Source of the DNA: Elymus sibiricus
Taxonomy: Eukaryota > Streptophyta > Magnoliopsida > Poales > Poaceae
Assembly (NCBI GenBank): GCA_039707655.1
Contig: CM077668.1
Span: 63,381,086 to 63,445,085, forward strand
Length of the DNA: 64,000 nt
Direction: 5' to 3'
Below are positions 10,376 to 21,300 of the stretch, in pieces. The notes below the pieces were generated by a model that saw only the letters and a program-made list of their open reading frames with translations, had not been told where the DNA came from and did no database searches. The position numbers and the translations under genes are program-made. How positions within the stretch are numbered: position 1 is the stretch's first letter; each line of letters opens with the position of its first letter.

Positions 10376-11038
10376 CTACATAAAGTCATCATCACTATTC
10401 TCACTAACATGTTTCTTCGACTTAGATTTTTTATTGGCTGACATAAACTCATCGCTGGAAGAGTAACCATCATCACCGGGCTTTGGTGATGCATCGCTGC
10501 ATTTCTTCTTCTTCGAGCTTGAGCCATCATGAGTTGATACATATTTCGGCGGCGGAACGGACCCAAATAAAAGCTTGAACCATGCCAACATACTGACATC
10601 GTGGTTCATTTCTTTAGCGTCCACATTGTATCTCTACAATTCACAAAATGAACAAAAATGAATTAAAACGACAAACATATTAAATATGTAAATCAAATAC
10701 GAAATTTAAATTACCTTTTGAAACGCAATATATTCATCAACTGGCAAATCTATCATATGATGATCTAAATCATCAAATGATCGTGTGAATCGCGCTGATT
10801 CATATATTAGTTCACAAAGTCTTTCCCACCTTGCACGCAACCAAAAAAGTTCTAGTCGAATGTCCGCTGTGTTTCTACTATGACAAGCTGTTTGTCTAAA
10901 CCTCCGCAAGTTACTCTCACTGCTAACTAATTCATCGAAAGATACACCTGGAGTTCCATGAAGCCCGGACTTCATGGAAACCGCACCCATCAAGACATCA
11001 CGAGATGCCTCTCGTGAAAATGGACGAGGATCACCCAT
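10376..11038 (-). CDS. Unknown two-exon protein, convergent with the PMD gene inside the MULE
   Basis: The exons are 11038-10715 and 10633-10376 on the minus strand, joined by an 81-bp intron with donor AAAAG|gtaatt and acceptor attgtag|AGA. The product is 193 aa, counting from the ATG in context gcagtgATGG (MGDPRPFSREASRDV). An in-frame ATG at 11113 would add 25 residues. The first two thirds is helical and charged (ESNLRRFRQTAC, FWLRARWERLCELIYE); the C-terminus is Ser/Lys/Asp-rich with two NLS-like clusters (SSSKKKKC, NKKSKSKKH) and ends NSDDDFM. I recognise no domain. The clean frame across a consensus intron suggests a real gene. Its position, converging on the other MULE genes, recalls mudrB, without visible similarity to it. 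Confidence 0.7.
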
Positions 11039-11148
11039 CACTGCGGATTTGTTAATGCTACCACAACAAGTAGTGAGGAGAAGAGGAAGTGAGGAGAAGT
11101 ATTGTGAGGACAAGAGGCAGAGAAGAGCTCTTTTTAAATAACCGTCGA

Positions 11149-11452
11149 GGCTCAGTGCGCTGCTATTTTCCAGTCACACTCACCACCGAAAGCAACACTT
11201 CCAGTCAAACTCACCACCGAAAGCAACACTGCCAGTCAAACTCACCACCGAAAGTAGCACTGCCAGTCACACTCACCACCGAAAGCAACACTGCCAGTCA
11301 CTTCCTGTCATACTCACCACCGAAAGTAGCACTTTTTCGTTGCCTTGCGGCGGCCACACCCGACAGCATCAATTTTCCCTCACTTTCGGTGGTGAGTATG
11401 ACTGGCAGTGTTGCTTTCGGTGGTGAGTGTGACTGGCAGCGCACTGAGCCTC
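11149..11452. repeat. Tandem and inverted repeat block at the 5' side of the minus-strand MULE gene
   Basis: Four to five copies of a ~33-bp unit (cactcaccaccgaaagcaac with cactgccagt) lie at 11170-11335, and two copies recur in inverted orientation at 11375-11440. The outer edges also pair: gaggctcagtgcgctg at the left (from 11149) and cagcgcactgagcctc at the right (to 11452). The block could fold into a long hairpin, and it sits where promoter and leader of the unknown gene should be. Confidence 0.85.
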
Positions 11453-11690
11453 ACAACACTTCTCGTCACTGCCTCTTCTCCTCACTGCCTCCTCTCATCA
11501 CAACCTGTAAACCGTCTAAATCAGCATATGGGCAACGAGAAAAGAGAAAGGGCTTGTGGGGCTACTCTGCCTTGCCGCTAGAATTGCATTGCATTGTGGA
11601 TGGTGGCCGCAGAAGGTCAGATGAGCCGGATGGCGGCGGCGGGCATCACCGGCATCACCGAAAGGGGGGTAAAAAAAAAAAACCAGTCGG

Positions 11691-11850
11691 CTTAGCCCCA
11701 GCCGACTGGCCAGTCGGCTTAGCCGTAGCCGACAGGAGCCCCAGTCGGCTGGGGGGGGGGCATGCAGTCGGCTATGCTGGGCCCAGTCGGCTTAGCCGCA
11801 GACGACTGAATCCAGTCGGCTTAGCTCCAGCCGACTGGATTCTATTTTTG
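11691..11850. repeat. Right subterminal palindrome array
   Basis: About six agtcggct...agccgac hairpin units, mirror images of those at the left end, including one spaced by a run of Gs (about 11750-11760). One unit is imperfect (cagacgactg). Confidence 0.85.
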
Positions 11851-11919
11851 AAAATTTTCAAATTCGTATATTATTTCTGTAATTTATAAAAAAAAATGTA
11901 TTATTTAAAAAAAATTAGC
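11816..11919 (-). repeat. MULE right terminal inverted repeat
   Basis: Reverse complement of the left TIR, ending tattatttaaaaaaaattagc, with one extra T in a homopolymer and one substitution. Followed by the 9-bp target duplication at 11920-11928. Confidence 0.95.
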
Positions 11920-11928
11920 CTAAAAAAT
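11920..11928. repeat. MULE target-site duplication, right copy
   Basis: Exact copy of ctaaaaaat at 3069-3077; the LINE frame resumes at the next base. Confidence 0.95.
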
Positions 11929-13075
11929 GGCTTGATCAAGCGAGTAGGTGATGGATCAACCATATCTAGCTGGGACGACAAGTGGATTCCGGACACTATG
12001 TCGATGAAGCCTCTGTTGAAACCGGACGGCACACAGTTACAGTTAGTTAGCAAGCTCATTGACACATATAACTGGACCTGGCGTGCTGATCTTATTAGAG
12101 ATACCTTCATACCACCTGATGCGGATGTGATTCTCAATATTCCTTTACGCAGCGGAGGTGGAGTTGATTTTATGGCTTGGGCGTTTGAGAAATCCGGGGT
12201 CTACTCTGTGAAATCTTCGTACCGTTCTCTTGTGACTCATAAAGAGCGATCTGCTCCAGATGAAGGAACGGCTGCGGGGACCTCATTGACTGATAAGCAG
12301 ATGTGGACTTGTTTGTGGAAACTAAACGTAGTGCCAAAGGTTCGTGTTTTTTGGTGGCGCGTTCTCAGGGGCATTCTCCCTGACGAAGCGACTCTCAAAT
12401 ATAGACATATTAAAGAGCAAAGCATATGCAATGTTTGCCGGGCCATGGAGGAAGATCTTTTGCACGCTCTAATTCACTGCTATCACGCAAGGAAGTTTTG
12501 GGATGAAGCGCAATCTTTACAGGACTTCAGGCTGCCGCGACTTCACCCGGCTACATGGGCGCGCGACATTTTGTGCGACCCTATCATTATGGATGCAGAC
12601 TAGCCAAAGATCATTACGGTGATGTGGTCGATCTGGCATTCCCGGAACCGGTGGACACATGACAGCGAAGAGATCAATCTGGTACTCTCTGTAAATCGGA
12701 CGAGGGAATCCCTTGCCCTGCTTGAACTACCACGCGATCATGCAAAAATCCTACCAGGTTTTGGTTGGCGTCCGCCTGATGATGGCATTATAAAAATCAA
12801 CACAGACGGGGCCATCAGTTCTGAAATGCGAAAGGGAGGAGCGGGTGGTGTCATTCGATCTGCTTCCTCCTTCGTCGCTGCTTGGAGTAAGCCGTACCCG
12901 GGTGTTACAGACCCCCTGATCATGGAGACATGCTCTTTCCGTGATGGAGTTCGTCTTGCAAGCATTCGAGGATTCACACATGTGATCATGGAGTCCGACT
13001 GCCTAGAGCTTGTTAATCTCTGGCACACTAGGCGTCTATCATGATCGGTGATAGCGCCTCTTTCTTGGTACATGT
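11929..13075 (+). pseudogene. LINE zf-RVT and RNase H region (3' half of the split LINE)
   Basis: Continues the LINE frame broken at 3077. A GLIKRVGDGSTISSWDDKW block leads into the zf-RVT region (CLWKLNVVPKVRVFWWRVL, C-x2-C and H...C residues around 12430-12490), and then a type-I RNase H of plant LINEs (INTDGAIS, then SDCLELVNLW). Two in-frame stops break it: TAG at 12601 and TGA at 13042. The tail of RNase H and a poly(A) end are missing after about 13075. It is a dead 5'- and 3'-incomplete copy that pre-dates the MULE. Confidence 0.88.
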
Positions 13076-13185
13076 AGTATATATGTACACACGTGCTGCA
13101 GTTTTTGTTGTCCACGTGTGCATGAGCTATTTTTTTTGGACGTGCCTGCATGTACTTTTTTTAGTTGATACAATCCATGCATGTA

Positions 13186-13725
13186 TTTTTTTTTTTGGGC
13201 GCGCCAGCTGGGGATCTTCCCCATGCTTGCCGGTCCTAGACTCTGCCGTCTCCGTTCTACCACATCGGCGGAAATCACGGAAGCCACAAGCTGCAAACCA
13301 TGAAATCCGTACTAAGCCAGCCATCTTCCTACTCGAACCGACACCGCGTGTCGGCCCAAATTCCTGAGCAGATCTCCCCATTCTTCGTTGGCGATGCCGG
13401 AGGAGACAATACATGGGAAAGGAGCGGGACGGGGAGAGCAAAACCTCCTGATGTGGTTGCCTCTGCCTCTACACCAACTAGACGCGAGTCACACCCAAAC
13501 CTCACCGCCCTAACAGAACGGTAGGAATCTACCCCAAAGGCTCCTCGATTTCATCCGGGAGGACGATGATGAGGTGGACGGAGCCCCGGAAGAAACAAAG
13601 GCCATTGAGGAGCCGCCGCCTCGACCAAACCCTAAACCTACCCTATCTACACGTACGCCGGAAACGAAGCAGTAGCTGAAGAAGCAGTGAGAAGGCAAAG
13701 CAAGCACGCACGTACGTAGGTGATG
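13186..13725 (-). mobile_element. Poly(A)-tailed retro-insert of unknown origin
   Basis: On the minus strand the segment ends in an A-run (T-run 13186-13196 on plus) and is flanked by a short direct repeat, catgcatgt (13176-13184 and 13726-13734). That is the structure of a LINE-mobilised insert. Its minus-strand 5' part is GC-rich and includes a short open stretch (MAFVSSGAPSTSSSSSR) that soon stops. No reverse transcriptase is present. It may be a processed transcript or a non-autonomous element. The short, AT/GC-simple direct repeat makes the boundaries tentative. Confidence 0.45.
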
Positions 13726-13888
13726 CATGCATGTGAGCTAGTGTCGCTGTAGAACCCTCGATCGAAATGGCTCATGTACAGTGTTGTTTGTTTGGTCGAC
13801 CATTGCACGCACGTACGTGTCTACGTGAAGCAAGATCCGATATATTATTTTATCAAAAAGAAGAAGAAGAAATCGGATCTTTTGATAA

Positions 13889-13973
13889 TTACTCCATCCG
13901 TCCCACAATATAAAACATTTTTGCAAGTTAAAACAACTTGCAAAAAGGTCTGACATTGCGGGACGGAGTAGTA
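13889..13973. mobile_element. Stowaway-type MITE
   Basis: About 83 bp with inverted termini actccatccgtcccacaat and attgcgggacggagtagt, and an internal inverted pair (ttgcaagttaaaacaacttgcaa) giving one long hairpin. It is bordered by TA, as expected for Mariner-derived Stowaway MITEs. Confidence 0.9.
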
Positions 13974-15620
13974 ATAACTTGACCGAGCAGGCACGGCACG
14001 ACACGGTTTAGGTACCTCGGTGAGTCCCTCTGTCTTTACATGGCAATGGCATTGCGCTGCTATCGCAGCCGACTCGAGGACACCATCTCCATCCATCATC
14101 CACTCTCCTGCCTCGCCGTTGCCCTGCTCGGCCACACCACACGCAGCTTGATCATCTACTCGGTAGAACTGAAATTGTTCCTGCGCGTTGCGCGGCGCTG
14201 ATGATCACCGGCAGGGAAATAATTCATCTTTATTTGGACGATCGATCCTGTGGACGACGGACGGCATGTGAACCAAGTTGCGCGGCGGGGCGGACGATGC
14301 TGTGGCGTGAGGTGGACGGCGATGGGTCGGCGCTCGGCGAAGCGGCCTTGAGCTAGCAAGCAGGGACGTTGGCGTGCGTGTGGTGAGGTCGTCCATGCAC
14401 CATGCATGTGGCGGGTGGGTGAATCCGCATCCGACCTACATACAAAAATCAAACTTTTGTAGGCGCGTGTTGTATTTGTTGGAGTTAGCCACCGGCGTGT
14501 AAACAGAAGAATGTGATGGGATGTCATGAGCATTGTGCCGATCGAGCACGCACTATGCGTGTGCGGGCGCGGCAGAGCGTATTACTTGCCAAATTAGCCC
14601 AGTGAGATGCTCTGTCTAAGAGGGGCCGACGACCTCTCCTATCAGCTCGCTCTCGCTCGGCTCTTGCAGGCATGCACGACGATCGTGTCGTGCGGCTACG
14701 TGTATTGCTTGCCTGCTCGAGATTACTAGGTGCATGCGGCATCCACGTCGTATATTCATGAAATCTTCATGAAGATTCGTGCAATTTTTTTTCTTTTTTT
14801 CTTTTTTACATGTTATGTCACTTGAGTGAGATTTGATTAAGTCTCAGTCGACTGAGATCTAGCCACACCCTAATTTGAAATCGGAAAAAGTATATTTTTC
14901 GTCCCCAACTCTTCCGAAAGTTTAGAAAAAAGGTCCCTCAACCCCAAAACCAGCAAAACTTAGTCCCTCACTTTCAAAACCGGATAAGTTTAGTCCCTCA
15001 TGCCACTTCGAGCGGTGTCCGTCCGACGTGAATAGTAAATTGGTGAACAGTAAATTCAAAGAAAAAAATCAAATTTTTTTTACAACGAAGATACTCGAGC
15101 GCACAAGATGCATGCAAAGTTTTGTGGTGTTTGAACATTCGAGGAGCTCGTGGCAAAAAAATAGAGGAAATCTGTCCTAGGATGAGCAGTAAATTTTAAA
15201 ATAGCAAAAATAAAATAAAAAATGAAATTTTTTGGCATCCAAGATGCTCGGGTGCGCAAGGTGCACACAATTTTTTAGAACATCTTGAAGAAATGGTCAC
15301 CGCTAGTTCTTGAAGAAAGGATGACAGGTTGATGTTTAGAACATCTTTAAAATAATGAGAAAAGTCCATGTAGGTTGTAGCCTCTAGTCTGTGTACTGCA
15401 ATGCAAGGTCGACCTTAGCATTATAAAGGCCCTAGTGCGGATGAGTTACAATGGACCTAACAAATATAACATAGTAACATAAATTCTTTTAGCGGTATAC
15501 ATATCATGAAAATCATTATAAACGTATAAACATTAAAATAATAATTTTAATTAGCAAATAAATTCTCAATATACTATGTATATGTGATTATATGATGTAA
15601 ATGATAATAAGATACATCTA
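13974..15620. other. Intergenic DNA with repeat remnants
   Basis: No supported gene. Between 14000 and 14750 the GC content is moderate and both strands have short open frames without domains. At about 14820-14865 there is the palindromic word tctcagtcgactgaga, frequent in grass repeats. From about 14890 to 15290 lies an AT-rich element with gtgaacagtaaattcaaa and repeated gatgctcgggtgcgcaaggtgcacac-like words. These resemble fold-back elements also seen near 35.5 kb and 51.5 kb in this window, but the ends could not be fixed. Confidence 0.4.
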
Positions 15621-15625
15621 CTCAA

Positions 15626-15808
15626 TCATAAATAACTATTGAATAAATACAACATGATGATGTGGAGGGAGGGGGGCAACCGCCCCCTGCATGATGTCTC
15701 TCTTTTGGAGTGGATCTGGGCGTCAATGCCGGCCGTCTTGAGCGCCTCGGCCATGGCGCCTGCGCCGAGCACGAGGAGGAGGAGGAGGAGCTTGTTGAGC
15801 TGCACCAT
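15626..15808 (-). CDS. Possible small secreted-peptide ORF or gene fragment
   Basis: A 60-aa minus-strand frame starting MVQLNKLLLLLLVLGAGAMA. It has a textbook signal-peptide layout: Lys at position 6, a Leu-rich core and a small-residue cleavage zone near AMAEA. The rest (ALKTAGIDAQIHSKRETSC...) matches nothing I know and ends in a hydrophobic tail just before AT-rich sequence. The preceding bases (cgagattcggcaATGG) give an acceptable start context. It could be the first exon of a secreted protein now cut off, or chance from the GC-rich patch. No partner exon was found. Confidence 0.25.
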   Translation of the reverse strand: MVQLNKLLLLLLVLGAGAMAEALKTAGIDAQIHSKRETSCRGRLPPSLHIIMLYLFNSYL

Positions 15809-15937
15809 TGCCGAATCTCGAAAGGAGAAGTGAGCATATCCAAGAATTCTTGCTCCTCGCTTTGACGAACGACGGAGATGTTGGGGGTGACTGCTATTTG
15901 CATGCGGCCGGGATTTCATTTTGCTCCATTTGCCCAA

Positions 15938-16242
15938 GTATGATTTGCAAACCTCAAGAGCGATTGAGGCAAGAAGGGAAGTGGATTCAGAGATTGCCTT
16001 GTAATAGCATATGATTTGCAGGGGATTTTGCCTTCGTCAAGAGGAACGGAGACGAGAAGGGAATGGGAGGGGAAAAGGGCAGTGGATGCAAAAAGAGGAA
16101 GAAGCTTGGCGCTAATACATTTGGGAGATGACTAGCTAATTGCCCGTGCATTGCAACGGGGCCACACAAATTTTAAGAGTTCAATATTAATCATGTCAAT
16201 AATACATTTAGTATTCGCATACATATCAAGTGGCATTGGCGA

Positions 16243-16276
<34 letters not shown>

Positions 16277-17477
16277 TCTTATTGGGCGCTGGACCATAAT
16301 CCATCTATATTATTTCCTACCTTGTGCAACCGATTCTCAAGACCCTTCAATTCCCTGCATCAATTAGTTTGGTACCCAATTATACAAATAATAATTCTCA
16401 ATTGTATTTAGGAAAAAATATACATACGAGCCCATGCAGAATTTGCTATTTTGTGGATTGAAATTTCTCATATTTGACATCCATGTTATTCACGCTAGTG
16501 CAATAACAATATGGATGATATGTATTATATTTGCCACCACAACCGAGGGAATTAATTTCATGTAAATCGGCAGCCACAGCGTTATTTTTACATAATATGC
16601 ATTTTTTATACTATTTCTTGAATGTGCTCAAACTATTACATGAACTTGCTACCACCAAATGATAGCAATTAGCCAATGACCTATATGTTTCGGGGCACCT
16701 TTGTAAAATTTAGAAACTGCTTGTGTGACAAAAAGAAGATATACCGAGTGAATATGGAAAGACCTTGTGTGTAGTGTAGAAATGAATTAACAGAATCAGA
16801 AGACTACAGGTAGTATACTTATTCTTACCCCGAAAAAAAAGTACTACCCCTGTATATTTGTTTACAGAGGGAGTAGTATATTTATTCTCCACAGGAGCAA
16901 CATATGAAAAGAGATCATGTTCCATCCATGTATGTATGAGCAAATTGATACGGACTGTTTGATATAGAAGTTTCATCTTTAAAGAGACTATCATATAAAT
17001 ACAAAGACCTACCAAATATCGCAAGCATGTGACTGAAGTTCAAGGTACGACACATGTGCGTAGGCTATACCTCAAAGTTGGTTACATGTAAACATGAAGA
17101 CACCGCAACAGTATTTATTGTCAAACTAATAGGCCATACAAATAAGGTACTACAAGTTTGTCTGGTTGATGAAATCGACCAATTAAGAGAGGATGGTTGT
17201 TAATTTTATAACAAAATTATGGTTATGTGCACATGCACCCTATGACGTAGAACTCGACAAAAAAAATTATTTTTCAGTTATCTAAAATATTTTACGAAAC
17301 GGTGTATGTCGGTTTCTGATTTATTTGGGCTGAAGAACTCAGAGCCGCATGGTTTACAAGTTTCCATTTCTTACGAGGGGATGAACGCATGCGGCACACA
17401 ATTGTTTCGAGGTTGGACTCTTTGCGTCCTATCTACGTTGAATAAGGTCATCCCCCGCAATATCGCCAGGGACACTA
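15938..17477. other. Intergenic DNA
   Basis: No gene seen. At about 16137-16160 there is a tagctaattgcccgtgcattgcaacggg motif, which recurs in variant form at 44608 and 46990 and marks some grass repeat end. A (CT)n(CA)n microsatellite lies at 16243-16275. Near 16840-16877 a short inverted pair (actacccctgtatat / atatttgtttacagagggagtagt) looks like a truncated Stowaway MITE. Confidence 0.45.
16243..16275. repeat. Compound (CT)n(CA)n microsatellite
   Basis: Runs of ct followed directly by ca dinucleotides, about 33 bases in all. Confidence 0.9.
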
Positions 17478-17482
17478 ATTTC

Positions 17483-18121
17483 TGTTAGAATTAATGGGCT
17501 AGGCCCATAACAATTTCTGAAATCTCAAATAGTGGCCCATGAATAAAATAGGTGGTGCTAAAGTTTAGTCCCATACCGCTAGTTGAGGAAGAGTTGGACC
17601 TCTGATCCTAATATATATACTGCTACCAGTTGCGGCCAAAAGACACACCGAAAACACCTAGAGTTTTGCCTCATCTCGCAACTTGCGCCACCACCGTAGT
17701 CTACTCCATCCCAAACGCCGGCGTGCGGGAGAGCAGGTCTCCGGAATCGTTCGTCCTTGCGATCCTGCACCGGGAGAGGACGAATTAGGTTTTTGGGAAG
17801 CGCTCAGCGCGACTGCTCAAGTTCGTCATCACGGGTCGTCTTCCGTCCAAGTCGGGCGGTGCTACTCATCGCCGTCTTCATCGCCGTCAGCAGCAGATCA
17901 TCGCCAACATCGTCATCAACACCGTCACACCTACAACAGTTAACGAACAGTACGTCCATCGTCATCAGTTCATGTCTCTCTCTACAGCTGCTGTTTTGTG
18001 TGCGCTGTTGTTGTGCATGTTTTGCTGTTTTTCTAGTTTGCTAGATTGTTACATGCTAGTCTCTATTCTAGTCATGAATTATTTACTGAAATTAATCATG
18101 AACTTGCCTAATTTTCCAACA
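17483..18121 (+). repeat. Copia-1 5' LTR
   Basis: Begins TGTTAGAATTAATGGGCTAG and ends CCTAATTTTCCAACA (TG...CA ends). A TATA-like atatatatac lies at about 17610-17620, and a GC-rich U5-like part follows. 639 bp. Confidence 0.95.
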
Positions 18122-18161
18122 ATCCAAAAACCTAATTGTAGGCAATTTCCTGAGTTAACTA

Positions 18162-18356
18162 TGGCTGGATTCGCTGATGCACTGAGGCCGGATAAGTTTA
18201 CCGGTGTGCACTTTAAGAGGTGGCAAGTGAAGACCACGCTCTGGCTTACTGCTCTGAAAGTTTTCCACGTTAGTGTTGGTGCTCCAGAGGGAATGTCTGA
18301 CGAAGATCAGAGAAAATTCCAGGAAGCCAATACTATGTTTGTGGATGCATTCTGAG
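18162..18356 (+). pseudogene. Copia-1 gag, N-terminal part before the frameshift
   Basis: Starts MAGFADALRPDKFTGVHFK, then a WLTALKVFHV block, typical of plant copia Gag (UBN2-type) starts. The frame runs into a TGA at 18354; the reading resumes one frame over with CILSVLADRLCDVYMHI, joining the 18382 frame. So a single-base-class indel near 18340 separates the halves. Confidence 0.85.
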
Positions 18357-18381
18357 TGTTCTTGCTGACCGTCTGTGTGAT

Positions 18382-21300
18382 GTGTACATGCACATAGATG
18401 ACGGAAAGACTCTGTGGGATGCACTGAATGCTAAATTCGGTGCAACAGATGCAGGCAGTGAACTGTACATCATGGAGAGTTTCCATGACTACAAGATGGT
18501 GAATAACCGTTCTGTGGTTGAACAAGCTCATGAGATACAGTGCATTGTGAAGGAACTGGAACTCCTTAAGTGTGTTCTACCTGACAAATTTGTGGCTGGG
18601 TGCATGATTGCAAAGTTGCCTCCTTCATGGAGGAATTTCGCCACAACTCTGAAACATAAGAGACAGGAGATATCAGTTGAAAATCTGATTGCATCTCTTG
18701 ATGTTGAAGAGAAAGCTCGGGCTAAAGACACTACTGAGAAAGGAGGTGAGGTTCAGCCTAGCGCCAATATGGTGCAAAGGTACTCACAGAACAAGAACAA
18801 AGGGAAGAACAAGCCTGTTTTCAACAAGCCTACCAAGACTACTACCTTCAAGAAGAAGAAGTTTAACAAGGCTGAGCTAGAGTGCTACGCATGTGGGAAG
18901 CCCGGACACTTTTCCAAGGAATGCCCAGAACGTGCAGACCGCAGAGGGAAAATGAGCTCCAAGACTGTCAACATGGTGACCGCTAGCAATACTGATGGGT
19001 ATGGTAATTTACCTATTGTGCTTTCAGTATTTCAATCATCTTCATGGTGGATTGATTCGGGTGCTAACGTTCATGTATGTGCTGACGTCTCCTTGTTTAC
19101 TTCTTATCAGGTCGCAAAGGATTCTTCCGTCCTAATGGGGAATGGGTCACATGCTTCTGTTCGTGGCATTGGCACGGTGGATCTGAAGTTTACTTCGGAA
19201 AAGATTGTGCAACTAAGGAACGTGCAACATGTCCCTACTATGAATAAGAATCTAGTTAGCGGCTCCCTTCTATGTCGAGATGGGCTTAAGGTAGTTTTAG
19301 AGTCGAATAAAGTGATTGTGTCAAGATTTGGACAATTTATAGGCAAAGGCTATGAGTGCGGATGCTTGTTCCGCTTTTCTCTTTCAGATTTTTGCAATAA
19401 GTCAGTAAACCAAATTTGTGCTAGTGTTAATGATGATGCAAGTGTTTGGCACTCTCGTTTATGTCATGTTAATTTTGGTTTAATGTCTCGGCTATCTAGT
19501 ATGAGTTTAATTCTGAATTTCACTGTTGCCAAAGGTTCTAAGTGCCATAGTTGTGTGCAATCGAAGCAACCTCGAAAGCCTCATACGGCTGCCGAGGAGA
19601 GAAACTTGGCACCTCTAGAACTCATACATTCTGATCTTTGTGAGATGAATGGTGTGTTGACAAAAGGTGGAAAGAGATATTTCATGACGTTGATTGATGA
19701 TGCGACTAGATTTTGCTATGTTTATTTGTTGCAAACTAAATATGAAGCTTTAGACTACTTTAAAATCTATAAAGCTGAAGTTGAAAATCAATTAGAGAGA
19801 AAGATCAAGCGTCTTAGGTCCGATCGTGGTGGAGAGTATTTTCCTAAATTATTTGATGAATTTTGTGAGGAACATGGTATTATTCATGAGAGGACGCATC
19901 CCTATTCACCCCAATCAAATGGGGTTGCCGAGAGGAAAAATCGCACGCTGACTGATTTGGTGAATGCCATGATAGACACTGTTGGTTTATTTAAGGCATG
20001 GTGGGGGGAGGCTCTATTGACTTCATGTCATGTCCTGGATAGAGTTCCTAACAAGAATAAAGAGAAAACCCCTTATGAGGAGTGGGTTGGGAGAAAACCA
20101 TCACTTTCTTACTTGCGCACTTGGGGATGTTTGGCAAAGGTCAATATTCATATTCCTAAGAAACGCAAACTCGGACCAAAGACAGTGGATTGTATCTTTC
20201 TAGGTTATGCTCAACGGAGCATTGCTTATAGATTTTTAGTGGTTAAATCTGAGGTACCTGATATGCATGTTGATACTATAATGGAATCTCGTGATGCAAC
20301 ATTTTTTGAGAATATATTTCCTATGAAAGATATGCATAGAATTGCTAGATTTTCTTCTGAGATAATTCCTGAATCTAGTACATCTGATGAGTATTTCGAA
20401 CAATCACATGAGGAAGTCCTTGAGAAGGATAACAATGAAGCTCCTGTGAGGAGTAAGAGACAAAGGATTGCAAAATCCTTTGGTGATGATTTCATTGTAT
20501 ACCTTGTGGACGATACTCCCAAGTCTACTGCAGAGGCATATGCATCTCCGGATGTAGATGATTGGAAAGAAGCTGTTCATAATGAGATGGACTCAATTCT
20601 TTCTAATGGAACTTGGGAACTAACTGATAGACCATATGGTTGTAAACCTGTGGGTTGTAAGTGGGTATTCAAAAAGAAGCTAAGGCCTGATGGTACTATT
20701 GATAAGTACAAGGCGCGTCTTGTGGCCAAGGGCTACACTCAGAAAGAAGGCGAAGATTACTTTGACACCTATTCACCTGTTGCTAGAATGACCACCATTC
20801 GGGTGCTACTTTCTCTGGCTGCCTCTTATGGTCTTATCATTCATCAAATGGATGTAAAGATAGCTTTCCTAAATGGAGAGTTGGAAGAGGAAATCTATAT
20901 GGATTAGCCTGATGGGTTTGTGGTAAAGGGTGAAGAGAGAAAGGTGTGCAAGTTGTTAAAATTTTTGTATGGTCTAAAACAAGCACCTAAGCAATGTCAT
21001 GAGAAGTTTGAAAGAACTCTAACTTCTGCAGGATTTTTCATTAATGAGGCTGATAGGTGTGTTTACTATCGCCATGGTGGGGGCAATAGTGTCATATTAT
21101 GTTTGTATGTGGATGACATACTGATCTTTGGTACAAACATTGATGCGATCAATGAGGTCAAGTCTTTTCTATCAAAGAGTTTTGATATAAAAGATCTGGG
21201 AGAAGCTGATGTGATACTAAACATCAAACTTATTAAGGATGAGAGTGGGATTACTCTAACGCAATCTCACTATGTTGAGAAGGTCTTGAGCCGGTTCGGC

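Larger units (their letters stand above)
3078..11919 (+). mobile_element. Three-gene Mutator-like element (MULE)
   Basis: An 8,842-bp element with terminal inverted repeats of about 103 bases that start gctaattttttttaaataat, flanked by perfect 9-bp target duplications and inserted into a LINE. It carries a MuDR-type transposase (4449-7238), a PMD gene (7509-10124) and a convergent unknown gene (11038-10376). Both ends contain arrays of CAGTCGGCT...AGCCGAC palindromes. The two TIRs differ by one substitution and one base in a T-run, so the insertion is fairly young. The transposase frame is open throughout; the PMD gene appears to have lost one base. The layout recalls MuDR of maize, whose two genes also converge, but no mudrB homology is claimed. 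Confidence 0.95.
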
